DNA of 64,000 nucleotides from CBDHCC01 sp965219235 (GTDB taxonomy: Bacteria > Pseudomonadota > Alphaproteobacteria > Sphingomonadales > Sphingomonadaceae). Positions 37,937 through 45,556 of the stretch are shown piece after piece (position 1 is the stretch's first letter; every line of letters begins with the position of its first letter). A program made the translations under genes and the position numbers. The stretch covers positions 1,860,001-1,924,000 of the forward strand of contig OZ244721.1 in NCBI GenBank assembly GCA_965219235.1, given 5' to 3'. The notes under the pieces were generated by a model, which was not told the origin of the DNA, did no database searches, and saw nothing but the letters and a program-made list of their open reading frames with translations.

Positions 37937-39003
37937 CGCCCGACGAGCTGGCGGACCTGCCGCCTGGCGGGCTGAAGCGTTATCTGGCCGGGCTGATCGA
38001 GCGCGCCGGTCCGCTGCCCGTCTGGCGGTGGATGGAGCTCGCCAGCGCGCGGTACTACGCCAGCCGAGACCCCTTCGGCGCGGCGGGCGACTTCACCACC
38101 GCGCCGGAGATCAGCCAGATGTTCGGCGAGCTGGTGGGCCTGTGGGCCGCCGACCTGATGCTGCGCGCGGGCGCCGGGGACGCGGTGTGGGTGGAACTGG
38201 GGCCGGGGCGCGGGACGCTCACCCGCGACGCGCGCGCCGCGATGGCGCGGGTCGGCCCCACGCCCGCCGCCGTGCTGGTCGAGACTTCGCCCGCGCTGCG
38301 CCGCGCCCAGGCCGCGCGCGTGCCCGACGCGCGCTGGATCGACGAGGTGGACGCGCTGCCCCACGACCGGCCGCTGATCGTGGTGGCCAACGAGTTCTTC
38401 GACGCGCTGCCGGTGGTGCAGCTGGAACGCGCCGCGACCGGCTGGCGCGAGCGGGTGGTGGTGCGGACGAAGGACGGCTTCGCGCCCGGCACCGGCGCGG
38501 GCGGCCTGGACGCGCTCGTGCCGGGGCCGGTGCGGCCCGCGCCGATCGGATCGGTCCACGAGTCCTCGCCGGCCTCAACCACCATCGCCCGGCGGCTGGC
38601 GGAGCGGATCGCGCGGCGGGGGGGTGCGCTCCTGATGATCGACTATGGCTATGTGGGGCCGACCTGGGGCGACACGCTGCAGGCGTTGCGCGCCCACGCG
38701 CCGGCGAGCCCGTGGGAGGAGCCCGGCGAGCGCGACCTGACCGCCCATGTCGACTTCACAGCGCTCACCGAGCCGCTCCGCGCCGCCGGGCTGCGGGTGC
38801 AGGGTCCGGTGGCGCAGGGCGCGTGGCTGGAGCGGCTGGGGATCGGTCCGCGCGCCCGCGCGCTCGCCCGCGCCAATCCGGAGCGCACGGACGAGATCGC
38901 CGGCCAGCGCGAGCGGCTGGTGGCGGAGGACGCCATGGGCACGCTGTTCCGCGTGCTGGCCGCCACCCATCCGGACTGGCCGGCGTCGGAGGGGTTCGGG
39001 TGA
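37933..39003 (+). CDS. midA: MidA/NDUFAF7-family SAM-dependent methyltransferase
   Basis: 356 residues. Start GTG 37933 overlaps the lgt stop. The segments GDFTTAPEISQMFGELVGLW, WVELGPGRGTLTRD (SAM motif) and VANEFFDALPVVQ are specific for this family. The eukaryotic homologue NDUFAF7 dimethylates an Arg of complex I during its assembly; the bacterial role is assumed similar but less certain. Confidence 0.9.
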   Translation: MTPDELADLPPGGLKRYLAGLIERAGPLPVWRWMELASARYYASRDPFGAAGDFTTAPEISQMFGELVGLWAADLMLRAGAGDAVWVELGPGRGTLTRDARAAMARVGPTPAAVLVETSPALRRAQAARVPDARWIDEVDALPHDRPLIVVANEFFDALPVVQLERAATGWRERVVVRTKDGFAPGTGAGGLDALVPGPVRPAPIGSVHESSPASTTIARRLAERIARRGGALLMIDYGYVGPTWGDTLQALRAHAPASPWEEPGERDLTAHVDFTALTEPLRAAGLRVQGPVAQGAWLERLGIGPRARALARANPERTDEIAGQRERLVAEDAMGTLFRVLAATHPDWPASEGFG

Positions 39004-39569
39004 GCGACATGAACATTCCACGCGCTCCTGCGAAGGCAGGAGCCCAGCCGAAGGTGCCACTGGACTCCTGCCTCCGCAGAAGCACGATTGAAGACGCGGC
39101 CCGGCTCGCCACCCTCGCCCGCGACAGCTTCAGCGAGACCTTCGGTCCCCTCTACTCGCCCGCCGATCTCGCCGCCTTTTTGACCGGGCACACGACGGAC
39201 GCGTGGGCGCATATCCTCGCCAGCCCCGCGGATTCCGTGCAGGTGATCGACGCCGAAGGCGCCTTGGTCGGCTATGCCCGGCTCGGCGCGCCCCGGCTGC
39301 CTTTCGAGCCGGAGGCGGGCGCGGTCGAGCTGCGCCAGTTCTACCTGCTGAAGCCGTGGCACGGGCGTGGGCTGGCGGACCGGCTGATGGAGTGGGTGCT
39401 GGAGGAGGCGGATCGGCGGGGGGCGCCCGCGCTCTACCTCTCCGTCTTCTCGGACAACGCACGCGCCAGGCGCTTCTACGCCCGCCACGGCTTCGCCTTT
39501 GTGACGCGCCACGCCTTCATGGTCGGCGACCACGCGGACGAGGACCACATCCTGCGGCGCGCGCTGTGA
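39000..39569 (+). CDS. GNAT-family N-acetyltransferase with a REP-encoded N-terminus
   Basis: 189 residues from GTG 39000 (GTGA overlap with midA), or 186 from ATG 39009. The GNAT core starts at about residue 28 (STIEDAARLATLARDSF) and has the CoA loop LLKPWHGRGLADRLM and the C-terminal DNARARRFYARHGFAFV. The first 27 residues are encoded by a REP-like palindrome (39027-39084). The gene interrupts the usual midA-pgeF order and overlaps both neighbours. Substrate unknown. Confidence 0.85.
   Translation: MSDMNIPRAPAKAGAQPKVPLDSCLRRSTIEDAARLATLARDSFSETFGPLYSPADLAAFLTGHTTDAWAHILASPADSVQVIDAEGALVGYARLGAPRLPFEPEAGAVELRQFYLLKPWHGRGLADRLMEWVLEEADRRGAPALYLSVFSDNARARRFYARHGFAFVTRHAFMVGDHADEDHILRRAL
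39027..39084. repeat. REP-like element inside the GNAT coding region (CTCCTGCGAAGGCAGGAG family)
   Basis: CTCCTGCGAAGGCAGGAG (39025-39042) and GGACTCCTGCCTCCGCAG (39062-39079) are inverted copies. The same family occurs between genes at 56852-56950. Here the whole element is read as protein without a stop codon. Confidence 0.8.
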
Positions 39570-40321
39570 GCCCGCCGCACGTCCGCTCCGCGCTGCTGGA
39601 CGCGCCGCACGGCTTCTTCGGACGAGAGGGCGGCGTCTCGACCGGCCCAAGGGCGAGCCTGAATTGCGGCCTGGGATCGGGCGACGACCCGGCGGCTGTG
39701 GCGGAGAACCGCGCGCGGGTGCGGGACGCCGTGTGCCCGGGCGGCGTGCTGGCGGGCGTCTGGCAGATCCATGGGCGAGAGGTCACTGCGGTGGACGAGC
39801 CCTGGTCCGACGACACCCGTCCGCGCGCCGACGCGCTCGTCACGGATCGGCCGGGCGTGGTGCTCTCGATCCTGACCGCCGACTGTGCGCCGGTGCTGTT
39901 CGAGGATGCACACACGGGTGTCGTCGGCGCGGCCCACGCCGGGTGGAAGGGCGCGCTCGCCGGCGTCACCGACGCGACACTCGACGCCATGGAGCGGCTC
40001 GGCGCGCGGCGCGGGCGGATCGCGGCGGCCGTGGGACCGTGCATCGCGCGGGCGAGCTACGAGGTGGACGACGCCTTCCGCGCCCGCTTCGCCGCCGACG
40101 ATTTGGCGAACGAGCGCTTCTTCACGGACGGGCGGGCGAGTCATGCGTGGTTCGATCTGGAGGGTTATGTCGTCGCGCGGCTGGCGGCGGCGGGTGTGGA
40201 GCGGGTGGACGCGCTCGGCCTCGACACGCTGGCGCCGGAGGATCGCTATTACAGCTACCGCCGGGCGACATTGGCGGGGCAGGCGGGCTATGGCCGGCAG
40301 ATGAGCGCGATCAGCCTTTGA
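39566..40321 (+). CDS. pgeF: Polyphenol oxidase/purine nucleosidase YfiH family (PgeF)
   Basis: 251 residues from GTG 39566, which overlaps the GNAT stop. Signature parts are HGFFGREGGVSTGP, WQIHGREVTAV, TADCAPVLFED, AAHAGWKGALAG and AVGPCIARASYEV; the Cys and His residues bind Cu/Zn. Members remove misplaced L-Ser from cell-wall precursors (PgeF) or act on purine nucleosides. It normally follows midA directly in alphaproteobacteria. Confidence 0.92.
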   Translation: MSPPHVRSALLDAPHGFFGREGGVSTGPRASLNCGLGSGDDPAAVAENRARVRDAVCPGGVLAGVWQIHGREVTAVDEPWSDDTRPRADALVTDRPGVVLSILTADCAPVLFEDAHTGVVGAAHAGWKGALAGVTDATLDAMERLGARRGRIAAAVGPCIARASYEVDDAFRARFAADDLANERFFTDGRASHAWFDLEGYVVARLAAAGVERVDALGLDTLAPEDRYYSYRRATLAGQAGYGRQMSAISL

Positions 40322-40452
40322 AATCCTCCCCGGGCTTGCCTCGGGAAGGGGGACCGCGACGCGAAGCGGCGTGGTGGAGGGCTCTGGAGCCATGCCCCTC
40401 CACCACGCTGCGCGTGGTCCCCCTCCCCAGGACAAGCTTGGGGAGGAACTCC
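40322..40452. repeat. Inverted REP pair (CTCCCCgggCTTGcctcGGGGAGG family)
   Basis: Left element AATCCTCCCCGGGCTTGCC with GGGGGACCGCG, right element GGTCCCCCTCCCCAGGAC ending in CTTGGGGAGGAACT, an inverted arrangement related to that at 7517-7676. Confidence 0.8.
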
Positions 40453-40500
40453 ACTTGCGCGCCTTCGCTACCCTGACACAGACCCACGAGAGGACACCCC

Positions 40501-41832
40501 ATGCCCGACACCCCCATCGAGGCCGACCTGTCCGGCGTCGAGCCGCGCCGCAAGGCGAAGCCCGCCGTGACCGCCATCGACGGCCGCAAGCTGAAGCCCG
40601 CCACGCTGATGATGGGCCATGGCTTCGACCCGCAGCTGTCGGAAGGGTCGCTGAAGCCGCCGATCTTCCTCACCTCCACCTTCGCGTTCGAGAACGCGGC
40701 GGCGGGCAAGCGGCATTTCGAGCACATCACCGGCCAGCGCCAGGGCTCCGCCGAGGGGCTGGTCTATTCGCGCTTCAACGGCCCCAACCAGGAGATCCTG
40801 GAGGATCGGCTGGGCGTGTGGGAGGACGCCGAGGACGCGCTCGTCTTTTCATCCGGCATGAGCGCCATCGCCACCGTGCTGCTGGCCCATGTCGGCGTGG
40901 GCGACGTGGTCGTCCATTCCGGCCCACTCTACGCGGCGACGGAGACACTCATCAACCGGGTGCTGGGCCGCTTCGGCATCACCTTCCTCGACTTCCCCGC
41001 CGGCGCGGATCGCGCGGCGATCGACGACATCCTTGCGCGCGCCAAGGCCCAGGCGGAGGAGAACGGCGGCAAGGTGGCGATCGTCTATCTGGAGAGCCCC
41101 GCCAACCCGACCAACGCGCTCGTCGACGTCGAGGCGGTGCGCGCGGCGCGCGACGCCGCCTTCCCCGACGACGCCGCCCGACCCCCGATCGCGATCGACA
41201 ACACCTTCCTGGGACCGCTGTGGCAGAAGCCGCTGAGGCACGGGGCGGAGCTGGTGATCTACAGCCTCACCAAATACGCCGGCGGCCATTCCGACCTGGT
41301 CGCCGGCGGGCTGGTCGGTCCGGCGGCGATGCTGACCCCGGTGCGCGCGATGCGCAACACGATCGGCACGATCTGCGATCCCAACACCGCCTGGATGCTG
41401 CTGCGCTCGCTCGAGACGCTGGAACTGCGCATGAGCCGGGCGGGCGAGAACGCCGAACGGGTGTGCGGGTTCCTGCGCGATCATCCCAAGGTCGAGGGGC
41501 TGGGCTATCTGGGCTTCATCGAGGACGCGAGCCAGCGCGACATCTACGAGCGCCATTGCACCGGCGCGGGCTCGACCTTCTCGGTCTTCATCGCCGGCGG
41601 CGAGGCGGCCTGCTTCCGCTTTCTGGACGCGCTCGTCATCGCCAAGCTGGCGGTCAGCCTGGGCGGCACCGAGACGCTGGCCAGCCACCCCGCGTCGATG
41701 ACCCACCTCTCCGTGCCGCCCGAGCGCAAGCGGGCGATGGGCATCACCGACAGCCTGGTGCGCATCTCGATCGGCGTGGAGGACGCCGACGATCTGATCG
41801 CCGACTTCGAACAGGCTCTGGAGAAGGTGTGA
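40501..41832 (+). CDS. Cystathionine gamma-synthase family PLP enzyme
   Basis: 443 residues, trans-sulfuration enzyme family. PLP-binding Lys258 lies in YSLTKYAGGHSD; SGMSAIATVLLAH, YLESPANPTNALVDV and AIDNTFLGPLWQKPL are typical. Members act on homoserine esters or cystathionine, or release methanethiol from methionine. The unusual first 30 residues and the Arg/Lys-rich start differ from MetB, so the exact reaction is left open. Confidence 0.9.
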   Translation: MPDTPIEADLSGVEPRRKAKPAVTAIDGRKLKPATLMMGHGFDPQLSEGSLKPPIFLTSTFAFENAAAGKRHFEHITGQRQGSAEGLVYSRFNGPNQEILEDRLGVWEDAEDALVFSSGMSAIATVLLAHVGVGDVVVHSGPLYAATETLINRVLGRFGITFLDFPAGADRAAIDDILARAKAQAEENGGKVAIVYLESPANPTNALVDVEAVRAARDAAFPDDAARPPIAIDNTFLGPLWQKPLRHGAELVIYSLTKYAGGHSDLVAGGLVGPAAMLTPVRAMRNTIGTICDPNTAWMLLRSLETLELRMSRAGENAERVCGFLRDHPKVEGLGYLGFIEDASQRDIYERHCTGAGSTFSVFIAGGEAACFRFLDALVIAKLAVSLGGTETLASHPASMTHLSVPPERKRAMGITDSLVRISIGVEDADDLIADFEQALEKV

Positions 41833-41880
41833 GGCAAGGAAGCCCTCTCCCCTGAAGGGCAGCGGGCTTGTCCTTCCGCC

Positions 41881-43599
41881 TTACCGCCCCTGGCAGCGCC
41901 AGCGAGCGATCGTGCGCGCGATGGCCTCCTCCTCGCCGCCGCTCTGGGTCCACAGGTCGGAGAACAGCGGATCGTCCGACGCGGGACGCCGGCGCTCCTC
42001 CAGCGTGTCGAGGCTGACGCGGATCGGGATCGACACGCCCTCGCCGCACACGATGCATTCGCGGTTGCGGAGCGCCGGGATGGCGTCGAGGAAGCCGCGC
42101 GCGCCCTCCGGCATGGCGGCGCGCACGAAGTTCTGGTCGCGCTCGTTGTTCAGGCGCATGGCCAGGATGGTGCCGCACTGGGAGAGCACGCCCTCGGCCA
42201 GGTCGCTCGGCCGCTGGGTGATCAGCCCCAGCGAGACGCCGTATTTGCGCCCTTCCTTGGCGATCCGGCCCAGGATGTCGCCGACCACGGACCCGTGCGC
42301 GTTGGCTTCGTTGGGGATGTAGCGGTGCGCCTCCTCGCAGACGAGCAGGATCGGCCGGCGCTGCTCGCCCTTCGACCAGATGGCGTAATCGAACACCAGC
42401 CGGCTCAAGAGCGCCACCACGACCGACGTGATCTCCGACGGGATGCCGGACACGTCGATGATCGAGATCGGTTTGCCCTCCGACGGCAGGCGGAAGATCC
42501 GAGCGATGAACTGCGCCATCGTGTCGGCGACCAGCATGCCGGAGAACATGAAGGCGAAGCGGGGATCCGACTTCACCTCCTCGATCTTGTTCTTGAGGCG
42601 CGAGAAGGGGGCGGTGTCGGTCGCCTTGTCGAGCTTGCCCATCTCCGCCACCAGCGCGGAGACCAGGTCGGACAGCAGATAGGGAATGGGGCTGTCGACG
42701 GTGATCTTGCCGATCGACTCCGCCAGCCGGTTCTTCGATCGGGCGGACAGCAGGCACTTGGCCAGGATGTCGCGGTCGCCCTGGCCGTCCGGCCCGCCGA
42801 CCGTCACGAACACCTCGCAATGCTCCTCGAAGTTCATGAGCCAGTAGGGCAGCTGCAGGTTGGAGGCGTCGAACAGCGCGCCGTTGCCGGCGAAGGCGGC
42901 GGAATACTCGCCGTGCGGGTCGATCATGACGACGTGCCCCTCGGGCGCCACCTCGCAGATGCGATGCAGGATCAGCGCGGCGGTCGTGGACTTGCCGGTG
43001 CCCGTCGATCCCAGGAGCGCGAAGTGCTTGCCCAGCATGGCGTCGATGTAGAGCGCGCCGCGGATCTCGCGGGTCGGGTAGACGGTCCCGATCTCGATGT
43101 GCGCGCGCGAATCCGCGGCGAAGATCTGGCGCATGTCCTCGGTCGTGGTCGGATGAACGTCCCCGCCCGGCGTCGGATAGCGGGTGATGCCGCGGCGGAA
43201 GTTGTAGAGGCGGCCCGACAGCCGCTCCTCGTCGCCCTCGCCCATATAGTCGACCGTGGCGAGCACCGTGTCGCCGGCCTCCAGCTGAACGGTGCGGATC
43301 GAGGCGAGCAGCCAGGCGCGGCCCAGCTTGATCTTGACGAGCGACCCCACCTGGCCCGCAGCGACCAGCGTCGGATCGTCCTGCTCCGCGAGGCGGTGCA
43401 GCACCTGGAGGTCGAGCACGATCTTGGAGTCCGACCCCGCGATCGCCACGACGCGACCGATGGCGGGGGACAGCTCCGCGTCGCGGCGCGAGGGCGCGGG
43501 AACGGCGGCGCCGGCGGCCACGACGGGGTCGGGGTCGTCGGCCATCGAGCGGGCGAACATATCCATGGGTGTGGGCGCATGTCCTTGCTGAGGGTCCAC
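41881..43599 (-). CDS. HerA-like ATPase (DUF87)
   Basis: 572 residues from GTG 43599; ATG 43566 (561 residues) is possible. An N-terminal HAS-barrel (about 45-180) is followed by the HerA/FtsK-type core with Walker A GSTGTGKST at 197-205 and Walker B RPILLVCEEAHRYIP. The motif LITQRPSDLAEGVLSQC and a conserved Arg finger region also fit. HerA hexamers pump DNA, usually with the nuclease NurA or a defence partner; none is coded next to it. Confidence 0.9.
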   Translation of the reverse strand: MDPQQGHAPTPMDMFARSMADDPDPVVAAGAAVPAPSRRDAELSPAIGRVVAIAGSDSKIVLDLQVLHRLAEQDDPTLVAAGQVGSLVKIKLGRAWLLASIRTVQLEAGDTVLATVDYMGEGDEERLSGRLYNFRRGITRYPTPGGDVHPTTTEDMRQIFAADSRAHIEIGTVYPTREIRGALYIDAMLGKHFALLGSTGTGKSTTAALILHRICEVAPEGHVVMIDPHGEYSAAFAGNGALFDASNLQLPYWLMNFEEHCEVFVTVGGPDGQGDRDILAKCLLSARSKNRLAESIGKITVDSPIPYLLSDLVSALVAEMGKLDKATDTAPFSRLKNKIEEVKSDPRFAFMFSGMLVADTMAQFIARIFRLPSEGKPISIIDVSGIPSEITSVVVALLSRLVFDYAIWSKGEQRRPILLVCEEAHRYIPNEANAHGSVVGDILGRIAKEGRKYGVSLGLITQRPSDLAEGVLSQCGTILAMRLNNERDQNFVRAAMPEGARGFLDAIPALRNRECIVCGEGVSIPIRVSLDTLEERRRPASDDPLFSDLWTQSGGEEEAIARTIARWRCQGR

Positions 43600-43652
43600 C
43601 GCGGTCTATTCGCGAATGGTAAACAGACGGTTCGTGGGAGGGGGCGACAGCC

Positions 43653-44411
43653 TCAGCGGCGGCGGAACACCGCGCCGGCGATCCAGCCGAGCGCCAGCGA
43701 CAGCGCCACCGCCAGCGCGCCATAGAGCCAAGGGCGGGACTGGGCGGCGGCGGCCACCAGCCGTTCGAAGCCCGACTTGCGGATGGTCACGTCGCGCGTC
43801 GCGGCGGCGACGACCCGGCCCCGGTCGATCAGCAGCGTCTCGGCGGTGTAGGTGCCGACCGGCACGCGCGCGGGGATATCCAGCCGGGCGCGGTAGAGCA
43901 CCCCGTCGGTGATCTCGACCGCGGCCGGTGCCTCGGCGAACAGGCCCGACCGGCGGCGCAGCTCGATCAGCCCGCCGGCGAAGCGCGCCTGCTCGGCCGG
44001 GCTGCCGCCGATCGGCGAGAGCTGCAGGTTGGCGACGCCCAGCTCGTAGATCGAGGCCGTGCGCTCGTCGACGATCTCCGACACCGGGCGGGAGGACGCG
44101 ACCGCGTAGTAGACGGGCACGGAGCGGAAGCGGGCGGCGCGCGCGTTGACCCAGATGCCCGCCACCCGCGCCTTCTCGCGCACGCGCACGGACTGGGTGG
44201 GACCGCGCAGCGTGATCACCACGTCGGGCGCGCGACCGGGCCGGCGGCCGCCGGGATAGAGGATCGCGCCGAACAGGAGCAGCTCGGCCCCGGTGAAGCT
44301 CGCGCGGATCTCGACAGCCCGCTGCGACACGTCGGGCACCAGCACGGGCTCCGCCTGGGCGGCGAGCAACGGTGCCGCGAGCAGCGCCGCGGGCACCCGT
44401 GCGCGCCTCAC
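43653..44411 (-). CDS. TIGR02186 family protein
   Basis: 252 residues. A signal peptide (MRRARVPAALLAAPLLAAQA), a beta-rich periplasmic part (VEIRASFTGAELLLFGAILY, VITLRGPTQSVRVREK) and one C-terminal membrane helix (ALAVALSLALGWIAGAVF) fit the family. It is nearly always next to a TauE/SafE-type permease, as here (ATGA overlap), and is assumed to be its partner in sulfur-compound export. Confidence 0.85.
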   Translation of the reverse strand: MRRARVPAALLAAPLLAAQAEPVLVPDVSQRAVEIRASFTGAELLLFGAILYPGGRRPGRAPDVVITLRGPTQSVRVREKARVAGIWVNARAARFRSVPVYYAVASSRPVSEIVDERTASIYELGVANLQLSPIGGSPAEQARFAGGLIELRRRSGLFAEAPAAVEITDGVLYRARLDIPARVPVGTYTAETLLIDRGRVVAAATRDVTIRKSGFERLVAAAAQSRPWLYGALAVALSLALGWIAGAVFRRR

Positions 44412-45358
44412 GAGACTTCAACGGTGTAGATCGCCGCGGGTCGCCAGCCCAGCCGCACCGCCATCACCGCCGCGACCCCCAGCACCAGCGCGGCCAGCCA
44501 GAGCCGCAGCCGTTCCGGCGACACGCGGGTGGCGAGCCGCGCCCCCAGCTGCGCGCCGGTCACCGACCCCACGAGCAGCAACGCGGCGAGCACGATGTCG
44601 ACCGCCTTGGTCGTGGTCGCGTGGACCAGCGTGGCCGCGGCGGTGACGAACAGGATCTGGAACAGGCTGGTGCCGACCACCACGCTCGTGCTCATGCCCA
44701 GGATGTAGAGCATGGCCGGCACCATGATGAAGCCGCCGCCGACCCCCAGCACCACCGTCAGCACGCCGACCAGCAGCCCGAGGATGAAGGGCGCCAACGG
44801 CGAGATGTAGAGGCCGGACTTGTAGAAGCGCCAGCGGAAGGGAAGATGGGCCACCAGCGGGTGATGCCGCCGACGGCGCGCGGGCATCGGCCGCCCCGCC
44901 CTGGCGGCGCGGTCCGTCGCGACCACCTCGCTCACCATCAGCCCGCCGATGGAGCCGAGCAGGATCAGGTAGAGGAGGTTGATGACCGTGTCGATCTGCC
45001 CGCTCGCCTGCAGCAGCCGGAACAGCTCCGCGCCCAGGAGCGACCCGACCGCGCCGCCGGCGACCAGCACCCCGCCCATCCGCATGTCCACGCCGCCGCG
45101 CTGCAGGTGGGCGTAGACGCCCGACACGCTGGCGCCCGTCACCTGGGACGCGGCGGACGCGGCGGCGACGGTCGGCGGGATGCCGTAGAAGATGAGGAGC
45201 GGCGTGGTGAGGAAGCCACCGCCGACGCCGAACAGTCCGGAGAGCAGGCCCACTCCGCCGCCGAGCAGGACGATGACGAGCGCGTTCACCGACAGGTTCG
45301 CGATCGGCAGGTAGAGGTCCATCGGCGGTGCGTAGCGGGGGTGGTCGCCGCGCGCCAT
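44408..45358 (-). CDS. TauE/SafE family sulfite/anion exporter
   Basis: 316 residues, about eight helices with the two inverted-repeat motifs LLSGLFGVGGGFLTTPLL and LTVVLGVGGGFIMVPAML, hallmarks of TauE/SafE. It should export sulfite or related anions. ATG 45358 has a strong ribosome site GAGGAGG that lies within a REP-like palindrome; ATG 45322 is an alternative that removes 12 residues. Coupled to the TIGR02186 gene. Confidence 0.9.
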   Translation of the reverse strand: MARGDHPRYAPPMDLYLPIANLSVNALVIVLLGGGVGLLSGLFGVGGGFLTTPLLIFYGIPPTVAAASAASQVTGASVSGVYAHLQRGGVDMRMGGVLVAGGAVGSLLGAELFRLLQASGQIDTVINLLYLILLGSIGGLMVSEVVATDRAARAGRPMPARRRRHHPLVAHLPFRWRFYKSGLYISPLAPFILGLLVGVLTVVLGVGGGFIMVPAMLYILGMSTSVVVGTSLFQILFVTAAATLVHATTTKAVDIVLAALLLVGSVTGAQLGARLATRVSPERLRLWLAALVLGVAAVMAVRLGWRPAAIYTVEVS

Positions 45359-45360
45359 GC

Positions 45361-45512
45361 CCCCTCCTCTCCCACCGGGAGAGGATACGAAGCCTTGGCT
45401 GCTTGCGGCCTAGGCGGAGTTGGTGAGGGTAAACGGAGCCGGGCCAATCACCCTCACCGTTCCGCCGCCTTTGGCGGCTCCCTCCCTCTCCCGATGGGAG
45501 AGGGATGACGGC
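45361..45512. repeat. Inverted REP pair between the TauE and acetyl-CoA synthetase genes
   Basis: CCTCTCCCACCGGGAGAGG at 45367-45385 and CTCTCCCGATGGGAGAG at 45493-45509, with inner GGTGAGGGTAA and TCACCCTCACC. The left arm also gives the ribosome site for the TauE start on the minus strand. Confidence 0.8.
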
Positions 45513-45556
45513 GGCACACTCGACCCGCTACGCTCCTCCACCAAAGGAGAGCGCCC

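Noticed and set aside
40322..40500. SAM riboswitch upstream of the PLP sulfur enzyme
   Set aside because: The region is a REP pair; no riboswitch core could be recognised.
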